DNA of 64,000 bases from Hydrogenedens sp964549105 (GCA_964549105.1 CAZJTZ010000007.1:1-64000), one strand, 5' to 3'; shown: positions 27,236 to 37,274, counted from the first letter of the stretch. The notes: a model not told the origin generated them from the sequence alone. Translations and numbers: made by a program.

Positions 27236-28384
27236 TTACTTTACGGGACCGAAGTTTTTGAAAAGGAAAAGTCCGTCTTTACCGGGGGCAATGATGTCTT
27301 TCCAGCCATTCTTGTCAACATCTTCTACCCAGAAATAGATACCTACGCCACTTGCTTTTCCCGCAGGTCCATAATCAAGTGTGAACCGCTTAAATTCGCC
27401 ATTCATAATCTTAAAATAGTAAACGCCCAGAGGGTCTTTTGAACCGGGGTCATGGAACGCATGCGCACGATAGCGTTTGCCTGTAATTAATTCCAACTCA
27501 CCATCGTTGTCTATATCTTGCAATTGCATATCGTGATACTGGGAACGGTGTTCGTCAATAATGTGTTTCTCCCATGACCTTTTCCCATCGGCAGAAACCT
27601 TCTGCTGATACCAGAATAAGCCGTAATCGTGTGCCGCACCAACAATTATGTCATTCTTACCATCTTTCTCTACATCGTGCACTAAAATAGGTATACTTGC
27701 TGAACCTAAATTCCATTCGGGAAACCATTCCCACGCATCCAGGCTATAAGGGTCAGGAGGCGATTTTAACCAACCACCAGCAAATAGAAGGTCTATATTC
27801 CCATCACCATCTACATCACCACAACCGGCACCGTGTCCACCTGCACCATCCGTTTTTATTTCATATTTGACAAATTCTCCTGCTGGTTTACCATCTTCGG
27901 CAAGTTTCAATTTAAAAATAAACACAGGCTTGGTGACAGGAATTATTTCAGCAATTCCGTCCTTATCCAAATCACAGAAAAGGGGTCGTTCAATATTTCC
28001 TACCTTAGCAATTTCATGAGTCTGCCAGAGTTCATCCTTGCCTTGTGGATTTTCACGCCAGCGTAAGGTCTCTCCCCACCAGCCACCAGTAATAATATCC
28101 AGATAGCCATCACCATTTACATCCATTGGATAATTAGAAAAATCATCATAATAATCATCTATGGGTTGCAGAATACAAACACGGTGCGATTTTTTAAAGT
28201 CCGCTCCTTCATACCAGAACTCACCAGAAAAAATATCCAGAATACCATCATTATTTACATCAAACACGGAAGCAGATTCATATATCCCCTGACCAATCTG
28301 TTCTCGCTGGAATAATAGATAATCTTCAGCATTAGCAGAAATAAGGAGCCCCTGTGCAATAAGAATAAAACTTAAATATGTCAT
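27236..28384 (-). CDS. Secreted VCBS/FG-GAP repeat protein
   Basis: This 382-residue protein has an N-terminal signal peptide (about 1-19, ending SANA). It consists of repeated FG-GAP/VCBS units with calcium-binding Asp-rich loops: DVNNDGILDI, DVNGDGYLDI, DLDKDGIAEI, DVDGDGNIDLL, DVEKDGKNDIIV, DIDNDGELELI and DVDKNGWKDII. These pack as a beta-propeller. Such proteins are usually exported or surface-bound and bind ligands or carbohydrate. It is the last gene of the minus-strand operon, 10 bases after the HEAT-like protein, so it probably acts with the GH4/oxidoreductase system. Confidence 0.87.
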   Translation of the reverse strand: MTYLSFILIAQGLLISANAEDYLLFQREQIGQGIYESASVFDVNNDGILDIFSGEFWYEGADFKKSHRVCILQPIDDYYDDFSNYPMDVNGDGYLDIITGGWWGETLRWRENPQGKDELWQTHEIAKVGNIERPLFCDLDKDGIAEIIPVTKPVFIFKLKLAEDGKPAGEFVKYEIKTDGAGGHGAGCGDVDGDGNIDLLFAGGWLKSPPDPYSLDAWEWFPEWNLGSASIPILVHDVEKDGKNDIIVGAAHDYGLFWYQQKVSADGKRSWEKHIIDEHRSQYHDMQLQDIDNDGELELITGKRYRAHAFHDPGSKDPLGVYYFKIMNGEFKRFTLDYGPAGKASGVGIYFWVEDVDKNGWKDIIAPGKDGLFLFKNFGPVK

Positions 28385-28394
28385 GTCTATTCTC

Positions 28395-30515
28395 CTACAA
28401 AGATTTCAAGTTAAAGGTAAGTGGTTTTCCTGAGGCGTCTGTCAGACGGAAACAGAAGTTCCAACCACCCAGTATTTGTGTGATTTGGAGCAATATATCG
28501 TTTTCGCCTTTGTTTAGATGTATTTTCACTTTATCATTATCTACCTTCATTCCACGGTCAACATGTTGCTGTGCTACCTCTATATTATTTATCCACAGAC
28601 GAAAGCCATCATCAGAGCCAAGACATGCAACGGCATCTATATCCTCAGGCACTTCTATTTTTGTATACGCAAAGGCACATAGATTAGAACATTCTATTGA
28701 AGCCTGTGAGCATAAGCCCATCAAATCTACATATCCCCAACCTATGGCTTTGACGCCTTTTTGCCATATATACTCTTTATCGTTATATTTCAACGGGACA
28801 TCCAACTGAACGGATTGAGGAAAACCATAAGTTTCGACAAAGGGGTCATTTTTGTCCCATGGGAAGGGTCCTATGAGATTCCACATATCCACGAAGCCAG
28901 CCAGAGTCAAAAATTGCTGAATATTTTTTGAACTACTAATACCTGCAATAATTTTTTCTACCGCACCATCTTCAGCCAATTGTTGTAATAAGATATTTTT
29001 AACTTTATCTTTCTGTTCTTGCTGTTCATTGGGAATTACATTGTAGAGTTCAAAGAGTATTGGAAATGGCAATTTTTGGGGGTCTTCTTTACTTAATTCA
29101 GGGAGCAATACATCTACGGTTTCAGGCACAGGGAATTTTTTTATCCCTTCCAGAACGATTTCCCGTTCTTCCTGTGGACATAATTTAAACAGATTCAGAT
29201 ATGCCCTGCCTATTGCTTGTTTTTCTATCTCCTCAATCTCCTTGCATTGGGCGAGAGTGCGCCAGATACATTCCACTAACTTCTGTTTCTCTATTTCGTC
29301 CAGCGATTGCGTTATCGTGGGGATATAGTCAACATATAGCAAAGATGGATTTTCGTAAAAGGCGTTTAAGAACATTTTCTTTACGCTCGACTGTTGAGTA
29401 GACAGCAATTCGTTCACCTTATTTTTACTCTCTTCATTATTGACCAGAATAAGTGCTGGAATAAGATATACCTGCTTTTCAGGGGGGAGTTTTGCACAGA
29501 GTTCTAAAGTCCCTTTATCTGCACCACGCACATTCCGAAGGTTCAAGGTCTTTATTGCATGGAAGGCTTCCGAATGAAATTCTTCTTTTTCGGGACTTAA
29601 AATAATTGCTTCCAAATCGGGGATAACGGTTTCATCGCCAAACCGTCCTAATCCTGCGATTCCAGATTGCACAAGAGATGGTAGTTTGCAAAATTCTATA
29701 ACATCACGATACATACGAATAGCATAGTCCCAATTACCGCCATTGCACATACATTTATCTGCCAGACGGACATAAGCGTCCCATAAGTCCTTATATGCAG
29801 GTTCTGTTTCTGGAATAGACTTACAAAAATCAAGCAATTTTTGAGCATGAGTCACAGAACCTGTATTAGAAAGCACTAAGGCGGAAGCCGTTTTTAAGGG
29901 CAGATAATTGCTATTTAAATAAGGAACTACTGTGTCTATGCAGGGGACGGTCTTCATCTGGGACAAGCCTAAAAGGATTGATACTTTCCCTTCATCATCG
30001 AGGGAATTCAGGCTATTACACAAAATTTGTGCAGATAGCATAGTTCCATTTTCAACAAGTGCAACCCTTACCTTTTCCATCCACTCTGGCTTCAATAAAT
30101 ATTCTTGAAACACTGCGGGATTGGTTTCATCATCTATAATAATGGTCAATGCTTTTAAGATATTCTCGCGTGCTGTATCTTTTAATGTCGTATCTGCAAA
30201 ATAGCCCAACAAAGCGTCAACATAAGGTCTCTTTTCTTCATTTTTACCTTTTGTCATCTGGTTAGTGATGTCAAACAAAACATTTCTGGCAGCCCAACTT
30301 ATATCAGGATTATCCGAAGCCAGAGATGGAACAATTTTGTGCAGAACCTCTATTGGCGGATGGAAGGGTAGTAATTGCCGTGCTACGGCATGCTCCAATG
30401 GACTGTCTGAATTTAATTTTCCAATCAACTGTTCAAGAGATAATGTTCTATCAAAATCTGATGGAGCCTGAGTTACAGATACGAGCAGGAAAATAGTCAA
30501 AAGGTTTATTAGCAT
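28395..30515 (-). CDS. Secreted HEAT-like repeat protein with C-terminal carbohydrate-binding-like domain
   Basis: This 706-residue protein begins with a signal peptide (about 1-18). The body (about 25-540) is built of helical pairs resembling HEAT/armadillo repeats. The last 160 residues form a beta-sandwich typical of large secreted proteins of PVC-type bacteria: MWNLIGPFPWD, CLGSDDGFRLWINN, then a KIHLNKGENDILLQI stretch. That SDDGxxLWINN and GxNxILLxI pattern belongs to a galactose-binding-like or PA14-related domain. No catalytic motif is visible. It is third in the operon. Confidence 0.78.
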   Translation of the reverse strand: MLINLLTIFLLVSVTQAPSDFDRTLSLEQLIGKLNSDSPLEHAVARQLLPFHPPIEVLHKIVPSLASDNPDISWAARNVLFDITNQMTKGKNEEKRPYVDALLGYFADTTLKDTARENILKALTIIIDDETNPAVFQEYLLKPEWMEKVRVALVENGTMLSAQILCNSLNSLDDEGKVSILLGLSQMKTVPCIDTVVPYLNSNYLPLKTASALVLSNTGSVTHAQKLLDFCKSIPETEPAYKDLWDAYVRLADKCMCNGGNWDYAIRMYRDVIEFCKLPSLVQSGIAGLGRFGDETVIPDLEAIILSPEKEEFHSEAFHAIKTLNLRNVRGADKGTLELCAKLPPEKQVYLIPALILVNNEESKNKVNELLSTQQSSVKKMFLNAFYENPSLLYVDYIPTITQSLDEIEKQKLVECIWRTLAQCKEIEEIEKQAIGRAYLNLFKLCPQEEREIVLEGIKKFPVPETVDVLLPELSKEDPQKLPFPILFELYNVIPNEQQEQKDKVKNILLQQLAEDGAVEKIIAGISSSKNIQQFLTLAGFVDMWNLIGPFPWDKNDPFVETYGFPQSVQLDVPLKYNDKEYIWQKGVKAIGWGYVDLMGLCSQASIECSNLCAFAYTKIEVPEDIDAVACLGSDDGFRLWINNIEVAQQHVDRGMKVDNDKVKIHLNKGENDILLQITQILGGWNFCFRLTDASGKPLTFNLKSL

Positions 30516-30534
30516 AGTTTATATTCCTTTTTAA

Positions 30535-31830
30535 TTATAGGTGCCATGGGGGTCTATAGGTTCGAGTTAGGTAGCGATTTGCATCATCATCGTTAGTGAA
30601 TAGTTCTTTTTCTGCGTCCCATACCAATTTTCTACCGCAACGAAGTGCTATTCCTGCAATCAAGACGGCTGAGGTGGAGCGAAATCCCTGTTCTATTTCT
30701 GCGGCAGGTTTGCAACGGGTGCGAATACAGTCAAAGAAGTTATTATGATGGTCAGGATTTGCCCAACTGCGTTCAGGTTCACCAATAAACTCGGTAGATT
30801 TTGAGCCATCCTTATTCTTAACAATGAATGAACTTCTATCCACGAATAAAGCAGCTTCGGTCCCATAGAAAGCAATTCCATAGCCTTTATTCTCATGAAA
30901 ATTTGAATGCCTTTGCTCCCAGGTCGCAAGGCAGCCCGGATACTCCAATACGGCTTCTATCGTTTCATAGTTATCAGCACCAGCGCCTACACGATAACTT
31001 CCACCTCCTGCTTGTATTGTAAGTGGCGTATCCTGTTGTATGCCCCATTGCACAATATCCATTAGGTGAATTCCCCAATTTGTCAATTGTCCACCTCTTG
31101 CATAGTCAGTAAAGCCCATAAACCCAGCAAATCGCTCCATTGAGAACGGAACATAAGGAGCCGGTCCTAGCCATAAGTCCCAATCCAATCCGCGTGGAAC
31201 AGGCTCTATCTTTTCACCAACTCTCCATTCATTTATTCCAACCCATGCACGAGCCGAAGTAATCGTGCCCAACCTGCCAGAGTGTATCAAGTGCATGGCT
31301 CGCTGGAAAACAGGCATAGAACGCTGCTGCGTTCCTGCCTGAACAATACGCCCATATCTATGGGCTGTCTCAACCATAGCACGACCTTCCTGAATGGTGA
31401 CACATACCGGTTTTTCTACATATACATCCTTGCCTGCTTTGCAGAAGAGAATAGTCAATAGAGCGTGCCAGTGGTCAGGTGTCGCTACAAACACAGCGTC
31501 AATATCATCTCTATCCAATAAATAACGGAAATCCTGAAAACTTTCAGGGCGTTTGTTAGTTAACTTCTCAACCTTATCTAACGCTTGGTGATACCTGCTC
31601 TTTGCCACATCACATAAAGCGACCAATTGGCAATTGGGGTTTACTGCTAACGCTTCAATATGCCGTGTCCCCATTCCACCGTTTCCAATAACTGCTATTC
31701 GCACGACATCGGACAAACCTAAATTTGCACCATAAGCCTTTGAAAAATATGTAGCACTACTTAACATTGCCAGAGAGGTTATCTTTTTCAAAAATTTTCT
31801 ACGGCTCTGTTCATCTTGTTTTTTTAGCAT
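30535..31830 (-). CDS. Tat-exported Gfo/Idh/MocA family oxidoreductase
   Basis: This 431-residue protein has a twin-arginine signal (SRRKFLKK at 9-16, then a hydrophobic stretch), so it is folded with its cofactor before export. A Rossmann domain follows (GNGGMGTRHIEAL near 49), then VFVATPDHWHA and the family motif EKPVC. Members reduce or oxidise sugars with tightly bound NAD(P), often at C3, or act as glycosidases through redox chemistry. It follows the GH4 gene by 24 bases on the same strand. Substrate is unknown. Confidence 0.9.
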   Translation of the reverse strand: MLKKQDEQSRRKFLKKITSLAMLSSATYFSKAYGANLGLSDVVRIAVIGNGGMGTRHIEALAVNPNCQLVALCDVAKSRYHQALDKVEKLTNKRPESFQDFRYLLDRDDIDAVFVATPDHWHALLTILFCKAGKDVYVEKPVCVTIQEGRAMVETAHRYGRIVQAGTQQRSMPVFQRAMHLIHSGRLGTITSARAWVGINEWRVGEKIEPVPRGLDWDLWLGPAPYVPFSMERFAGFMGFTDYARGGQLTNWGIHLMDIVQWGIQQDTPLTIQAGGGSYRVGAGADNYETIEAVLEYPGCLATWEQRHSNFHENKGYGIAFYGTEAALFVDRSSFIVKNKDGSKSTEFIGEPERSWANPDHHNNFFDCIRTRCKPAAEIEQGFRSTSAVLIAGIALRCGRKLVWDAEKELFTNDDDANRYLTRTYRPPWHL

Positions 31831-31854
31831 ATCGTATGTTTCCTATTCGATTAT

Positions 31855-33291
31855 TTATGAAGTGGTTTTGCTTGCTTTATCTGCTAATTCACCAAAGCGA
31901 TGCGCAATGGCTAATGCAGGGTCTAAGGGCACCTTTGCCCGTTGCACATCTCTGGGTACGGATATTAATGGGGTAGAACGCAATGATTTACCTGCAAACT
32001 GGGGCAGCCATGACTGTTCTATCTCTAACATTTCTGCAACCATATCCCGAACTTCTTTTAAGGATAAGCATGCAGAGGTCAGTGGGTCTATTGCACATGC
32101 AGCAACCACCAGTTCGGGGTCTCCCTGAATTGCTGCCTCGACAGACAGACCTTGCACATTGACATTTGTAAGATTAAGAGCGGCACATTGTGGGGGTAAA
32201 GTACCAATATGTGTGGGGTGTAGTCCCATCTTATCTGCAAACACAGGGATTTCAACACAACAGCCATCAGGTAAATTAGTTATGTAATGGTCATTTCGGA
32301 CATTCCCCTGAAACTTAAATGTTTTACCTGTCTCTAATGCTTCTAAAATATAGGAACAATATTCAACACTTCTACCTGTAATTTTTGTAGGCTCATTCTC
32401 CAACAAATCTTCTGTTTCCATCTTTTCAGCAATTAATTTGCACCATTTATAATAGGCTCCTGATTCTCCGCCAAAGGACGGTTCATCACAATAGGTTTCT
32501 AATGTCCGTTTATGACTGCGGAACCATGGCAAATACTCTGAAAGATGTCCAGTGCTTTCAGTCATAAAGTAACCGAAGTGTCTCATAACTTCAATCCTGA
32601 CCTTCTCATTTACAAAATATTCTGGCTGTTCACATCGCAACTTAAATAATGGGTATAAATCCTTTCCTTTGTGTTCAATGCGAAGAAACCAAGCCATGTG
32701 ATTAATACCCGCAACAAGATAATCTATCTCATCTTTGGGCACTTCTACATAGCCCGAGATTAAATCCAGCGTGGTCTGAACACCATGACACAATCCTACA
32801 AAATTCACACCGGCAACTTTTCCAAGAGCCCAGCACACCGTTGCCATCGGGTTAACATAATTTAGCAGATAGGCGTTTGGACAAAGTTCTTGCATATCCT
32901 TAGCAAGGTCTATCATTACAGGAACAGTCCGCAAGGTTCTAAAAATACCACCCGGACCCAGCGTATCACCAATACATTGGTCAACTCCATGCTTCAACGG
33001 AATCTCATAATCATACTTAAATGCGGTTACACCACCGATTTGGAGCATGGCAATAACATAATCCGCCTGATTTAATGCCTCTCTTCTGTCCTGTGTAATG
33101 TAATTCTTAATTTTGAGATTATTATCTTTTGCTACACGGTCTGCAAAATTCTTTACTCGTTCCAATTTTTTCCGTGTAGGACCCATAAACCAGAATTCGG
33201 CGTCCTGAAAGGCGGGAACAGCAACGAGGTCCATGAATAAGGTCTTACTAAAGACAACACTTCCCGCACCTATCATTGCAATTTTAGCCAT
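31855..33291 (-). CDS. GH4 family glycosidase, alpha-galactosidase/alpha-glucosidase-like
   Basis: This 478-residue enzyme has the GH4 Rossmann start AKIAMIGAGSVVFSKTLF for NAD binding and GDTLGPGGIFRTLRTVP. A CHGVQ motif stands at the metal-binding Cys-His site, typical of the alpha-galactosidase/alpha-glucosidase (MelA/AglA) subgroup, which has CHxVQ. GINHMAWF follows. GH4 enzymes hydrolyse glycosides by transient oxidation at C3 with NAD and a divalent metal. It has no signal peptide, so it is cytoplasmic. It is the first gene of a tight minus-strand operon. Confidence 0.92.
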   Translation of the reverse strand: MAKIAMIGAGSVVFSKTLFMDLVAVPAFQDAEFWFMGPTRKKLERVKNFADRVAKDNNLKIKNYITQDRREALNQADYVIAMLQIGGVTAFKYDYEIPLKHGVDQCIGDTLGPGGIFRTLRTVPVMIDLAKDMQELCPNAYLLNYVNPMATVCWALGKVAGVNFVGLCHGVQTTLDLISGYVEVPKDEIDYLVAGINHMAWFLRIEHKGKDLYPLFKLRCEQPEYFVNEKVRIEVMRHFGYFMTESTGHLSEYLPWFRSHKRTLETYCDEPSFGGESGAYYKWCKLIAEKMETEDLLENEPTKITGRSVEYCSYILEALETGKTFKFQGNVRNDHYITNLPDGCCVEIPVFADKMGLHPTHIGTLPPQCAALNLTNVNVQGLSVEAAIQGDPELVVAACAIDPLTSACLSLKEVRDMVAEMLEIEQSWLPQFAGKSLRSTPLISVPRDVQRAKVPLDPALAIAHRFGELADKASKTTS

Positions 33292-33513
33292 ACCTTTTCT
33301 CCTTCATTTGTTGATTATAAACTGACCTGAAAAAAAATAAACATATATCGTTTAGTATACCACTACCATTTACCCGAAATGCTATGGATTGTTATCAGCA
33401 GTAAAATACTTCATATAGGAATTCCCTCTATTAGTTATAACAGGACTTTCAAGAGCTATTCTTATTAATTATTTAGAGGAAAAGAGTTAATAAAAGTAAA
33501 AGTTCAATAAACT

Positions 33514-33911
33514 TCATAATTCTTCTTTTTTCTTTGAGTATTCCTCTATAATATAAGTAAATTCCTCTGCATGTTCCGTCATCATAAGTGCTTTTTCTTC
33601 GCTTATATATCTATCGGGCTATAATCTCCTATTTGCCTTGCATCAAAAACGTCTGTAATATATCAGTGTAATTTAGAAGGAATTATTCCAGTTTTAACAA
33701 ATTTTTTACCAAATTCAGATATAACTGCCGAATGTTTTGAATAGGACAAGTTTTTAGCCAACAATAAAGCCTCCGTAGCATAAAACATTGCATAATAAGA
33801 ACGACTAACTGAAAAAACAGAATACCCGCTTTCTAATAGTTTTTTTGCAGCAGAGGCACTCTTTTTGGCTTTCTCAATAAGATTCCATACATCCATGTTT
33901 TTCATATACAA
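33514..33911 (-). pseudogene. Broken HEPN-domain gene (stop codon plus 2-base insertion)
   Basis: The first 82 residues form a normal HEPN domain (SRSYYAMFYATEALLLAKN) and stop at TGA 33663-33665. Reading straight through that stop continues the family sequence (YITDVFDARQIGDYSPIDI) to a TAA at 33603-33605. Shifting frame by two bases there recovers the rest (SEEKALMMTEHAEEFTYII and a Lys/Glu tail) to a TGA at 33514. The gene therefore has two lesions, with an extra TA in an AT-repeat the likely second one. Its partner MNT gene overlaps its start. HEPN proteins of such pairs are toxins, usually RNases. Confidence 0.82.
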
Positions 33912-34258
33912 ACCCCCTCACGCCTTGCATTGAGAATTACAGGCCATTGCCTCGTTCGGTAGATTTCTTCACTCATTGGAAGCACTGAAATTACAACATC
34001 ATATCTCAGGTCTATTTCCCATATTAATTTTGAATAATATTCCCTTTCAGATAGAATAGTTTCATTTACATTATCAAGAAGGATAATAAGGTCTATGTCG
34101 GAGCCTTCTGTATAGTCCCCACGCGCATAAGACCCATAAAGAATCACCTCTTTCAGACTATCTCCATATATCTCAACAAATAACTTTTTCACCTCTTCCA
34201 AAATTTGTTTTATCTCTTCTGGAAGTTCTCTATTCATTTTATTGTCTTTTTGTATCAT
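33902..34258 (-). CDS. MNT-type nucleotidyltransferase (antitoxin-like partner of HEPN)
   Basis: This protein of up to 118 residues has the minimal nucleotidyltransferase signature GSYARGDYTEGSDIDL, the GS-x10-DxD motif with its two metal-binding Asp. The preferred start is probably the ATG eight codons in (34237). In HEPN-MNT modules the MNT protein inactivates the HEPN toxin by adding AMP residues to it. Here it overlaps the start of the HEPN gene by ten bases, but that gene is broken, so the MNT gene may now be an orphan. Confidence 0.88.
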   Translation of the reverse strand: MIQKDNKMNRELPEEIKQILEEVKKLFVEIYGDSLKEVILYGSYARGDYTEGSDIDLIILLDNVNETILSEREYYSKLIWEIDLRYDVVISVLPMSEEIYRTRQWPVILNARREGVCI

Positions 34259-34573
34259 TTCTAGATATAACCACTAACATGATAATTATTTTATATTTGT
34301 CAAATTTATTATAGTTATATCCCGGTTTATAATCGACTTCTTGTATGTGTTCAATATATATCTACTATCTACACTACTATTATCAGATAAAATAATAGCG
34401 GCTGGTTATTTTTGTTAAAAACAAAAATATGTTAAAAATGGAAGACTTGTGTTTGTAGATATTGATGTTTTCATATTGTTTAAAATACTTTTGGTTTTGT
34501 GTAATGATATGTATCTACAAAAGTGTTTTTAGAATATTATTAAAATTTAAAATGAGTTTTACTATTTATTTTG
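34259..34573. other. Divergent intergenic region with small inverted repeats
   Basis: No gene is seen. A 7-bp stem (34377-34383 with 34392-34398) and an 8-bp AT palindrome (34409-34416 with 34420-34427) are present. TATCTAC also occurs more than once, once inverted near the sensor gene start, giving the look of possible operator sites. The region must hold promoters for the divergent MNT and sensor genes. Confidence 0.4.
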
Positions 34574-35851
34574 ATGTTTCCAGCAGATTTAAAAAAGATT
34601 GTTAAGTTCTGGACAAAAGAAACGACATTAGAACAAGTTCCAAACGAATTTTATGTAAAAATTATTATTTCTATTGAAAGTTTGGCTTTGTTTCTAAGAT
34701 ATCTTACCCTGGTTGTAGTCCTTGTTCTTTATATTCTTGAATCTTTTTTACAAGACTATTTTCTACCTATTTTTTTGATATGTATCTTATTCCATATTTT
34801 TTTTACACACCTTGTATTTTATTTTAAGCGATATAGTCTTTTTACCAATCCAATCAATTTTTTTCTACATCTAATCTCTATTACTGTGGCAGTCATTGCG
34901 ACAGAGAAAGAATATAGTCCATTAATACTTTTTTATCCAACTTTTATCTTTGTACACTTGATTTATGCGCAGAAAAAACCAATGCCTTTTCTTGTTTCGT
35001 TAATCTCAGCGATTGTTTTAAATTTTACAATTATTGGAATATGGCTATGGGAAGGGGTTCAATTCGCCACTTATTATTTATTCTGGAAAAGTTTCATGAT
35101 TTTACTCTGTGGTGCTTTTGCACACCTTTTACTTAATTATATTAATTCCATTCGTAAAGAACTTTTTCATCGAGAACAGGAACTTTTATTTACACAAGGG
35201 CTTATAAAATCTATCCTTGACAGTATCGAAAGTGCAATCTTGATTTTTGATGAACAGGAAATAATTGTTGAGGTAAATGCTTATGCTTGCAAACTTTTAG
35301 AAACGAATGCCAGGGAACTTATTGGACAGCGGATACGCAGTTTTTTCTTTGATGATACCGTATTAGGTGAACACTTCCTTTCTTTGAGGTCAAGGGACAA
35401 TTTACAGGTTAGTGCACTGGCACTTGCATCCACAGGAGAAGAAATACCCGTGGATTTTATTGTGCAGGTTTTTTATCAGAATCAGAGAAAACGCTACCTC
35501 GGAATTATGATTGATAGACGAGAACACAAACGATTGGAAGAGATTTCTCTTTTACTTCATAAACAAAAAGAAGAAATTGATAATAAAATGACTTTAATAA
35601 AAGATTTCCAATTAGGTTTCTCCCATCATATCATAGCCCAAATGTATTCATATATTACGACTATAAAAAATATTCTTTTCTTAATTACACAAGAACGATT
35701 AGGAACCATAACGGAACGACAAAAGAATTCTCTGGAAATAGCAATCCGTGCTCTGGAACAATTAGAAGAAAAATTGAACAAGGAAACTGAACAAATTCAA
35801 GTCAATACAGAATCGCCTTTTTCTATTTTAGATGATGAACAAAAGCCTTAA
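34574..35851 (+). CDS. Membrane PAS-domain sensor with HisKA-like helix but no ATPase domain
   Basis: From the ATG at 34574 (425 residues) it has five or six membrane segments in residues 30-200. A PAS domain follows (about 215-320: ILDSIESAILIFDEQEIIVEVN, LETNARELIGQRI). After it comes a helical part resembling a dimerisation/phosphoacceptor region (GFSHHIIAQMYSYI near 350, with two adjacent His). A histidine kinase would next have N, G1 and G2 boxes, but the protein ends about 60 residues later. It may be a truncated kinase or a sensor acting on a partner. A membrane-bound redox or small-molecule signal is plausible. Confidence 0.8.
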   Translation: MFPADLKKIVKFWTKETTLEQVPNEFYVKIIISIESLALFLRYLTLVVVLVLYILESFLQDYFLPIFLICILFHIFFTHLVFYFKRYSLFTNPINFFLHLISITVAVIATEKEYSPLILFYPTFIFVHLIYAQKKPMPFLVSLISAIVLNFTIIGIWLWEGVQFATYYLFWKSFMILLCGAFAHLLLNYINSIRKELFHREQELLFTQGLIKSILDSIESAILIFDEQEIIVEVNAYACKLLETNARELIGQRIRSFFFDDTVLGEHFLSLRSRDNLQVSALALASTGEEIPVDFIVQVFYQNQRKRYLGIMIDRREHKRLEEISLLLHKQKEEIDNKMTLIKDFQLGFSHHIIAQMYSYITTIKNILFLITQERLGTITERQKNSLEIAIRALEQLEEKLNKETEQIQVNTESPFSILDDEQKP

Positions 35852-35951
35852 AGATTTTTCCTTGTTTTTTTGTCTCAAAACATGGCATAATAATACATTC
35901 CCATCTTGAAGTTTTCATTAACAGAATAAAAAACCATAAAAGGAGAACTAT

Positions 35952-37175
35952 ATGTCAACATTAACGGGAAATCTACTTGTAGCGCAAGGCGGTGGACCTA
36001 CAGCGGTAATTAATCAAAGTTTAGTCGGTGTAATTACAGAAGCGAGAAAATATTCCCAAATTACTCGCATTTTTGGAGCAAGACATGGTGTTCAAGGTAT
36101 TGTAGATGAAGATCTACTTGACCTTACAGAACTGCCATCATATCATTTAGAATCCGTTGCACAAACACCATCTTCGGCATTACTTTCGACACGGAAAAAA
36201 CCTGACAAAGAATATTGCAAAAAAATTTTTAGCGTATTTAAAAAGTATAATATTCGATATTTTTGCTATATCGGTGGAAATGATAGTTCGGAAACATGCC
36301 GTATTATTGGAGAAGCCGCCAAAAGTGAACAATATGATTTGAGGTTGATTCATGTTCCCAAAACAATTGATAATGACCTTGTAGAAAATGACCATTGTCC
36401 CGGTTTCCCCTCTGCGGCTAAGTATGTTGCACAGGCTTTTGCAGGAATAAATCTTGATAATAAGGCATTACCGGGAATCCATATCGTAATCGTTATGGGT
36501 CGGCATTCTGGTTTCCTTACCGGTGCATCTGCTTATGCCAAAAAATATGATGATGATGGTCCCCATCTAATTTACTTACCCGAGAGACCATTAATCCTTA
36601 AACAATTTTTTGAAGATGTAAAAGAGGTATATGACCGTTTAGGCCGCTGTATAGTGGCTATTTCTGAGGGTGTACATGATGAGAATAACATAACCGTTGC
36701 AGAAAAATTTACTAAAGGAGAAACAGATTCTTTCGGACATGTCCAACTTTCGGGTACGGGTGCATTGGGAGACGATTTGGTTTCCTACCTCAAAAGAATA
36801 TTTAAAGAACAGTATAAAAAAGAAAATATTAGAGCACGTGCAGATACATTGGGTTATCCGCAAAGGAGTTTTTTAGGCTGTGTAAGTGAAGTAGACCAGA
36901 AAGAATCTCGTGAAGTTGGAGAAAAAGCAGTTCAATTTGCAGCGGGACAAAACAAATCTGGTTCGGTTTCTATCCAACGAATTGCTAACTACGCAGTTCG
37001 GTATGAACTGAAAGACCTTGAAGAAATCGCGAATAAGACAAAATATATGAGCAGTTCATTTATCAATGAGAAAAACAATAATGTTACAGAAGAGTATATA
37101 AGTTATCTGCGTCCTCTGATAGGAACTCTTCCTAATTACGAACAATTATCTGCGCCAGAAGTAAAAATGGATTAA
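35952..37175 (+). CDS. PPi-type phosphofructokinase
   Basis: This 407-residue enzyme interconverts fructose 6-phosphate and fructose 1,6-bisphosphate. It has GGGPTAVIN near the start, IGGNDSSET near 109-116 (where ATP enzymes have GGDGS), and PKTIDNDL near 136-143. The Asp after GGN and the Lys of PKTIDND are features of pyrophosphate-dependent enzymes; ATP enzymes have Gly in both places. It is therefore predicted to use PPi and be reversible. An AAGGAG lies in front of the ATG. Confidence 0.9.
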   Translation: MSTLTGNLLVAQGGGPTAVINQSLVGVITEARKYSQITRIFGARHGVQGIVDEDLLDLTELPSYHLESVAQTPSSALLSTRKKPDKEYCKKIFSVFKKYNIRYFCYIGGNDSSETCRIIGEAAKSEQYDLRLIHVPKTIDNDLVENDHCPGFPSAAKYVAQAFAGINLDNKALPGIHIVIVMGRHSGFLTGASAYAKKYDDDGPHLIYLPERPLILKQFFEDVKEVYDRLGRCIVAISEGVHDENNITVAEKFTKGETDSFGHVQLSGTGALGDDLVSYLKRIFKEQYKKENIRARADTLGYPQRSFLGCVSEVDQKESREVGEKAVQFAAGQNKSGSVSIQRIANYAVRYELKDLEEIANKTKYMSSSFINEKNNNVTEEYISYLRPLIGTLPNYEQLSAPEVKMD

Positions 37176-37274
37176 AATTGAGAATTTTGCAACTTATTGC
37201 TTGACAATTATAGAAAATTTGATTATAATCATATTTTGTAATTTATAAACTTAAAGATAGGGCAACATAAGATA

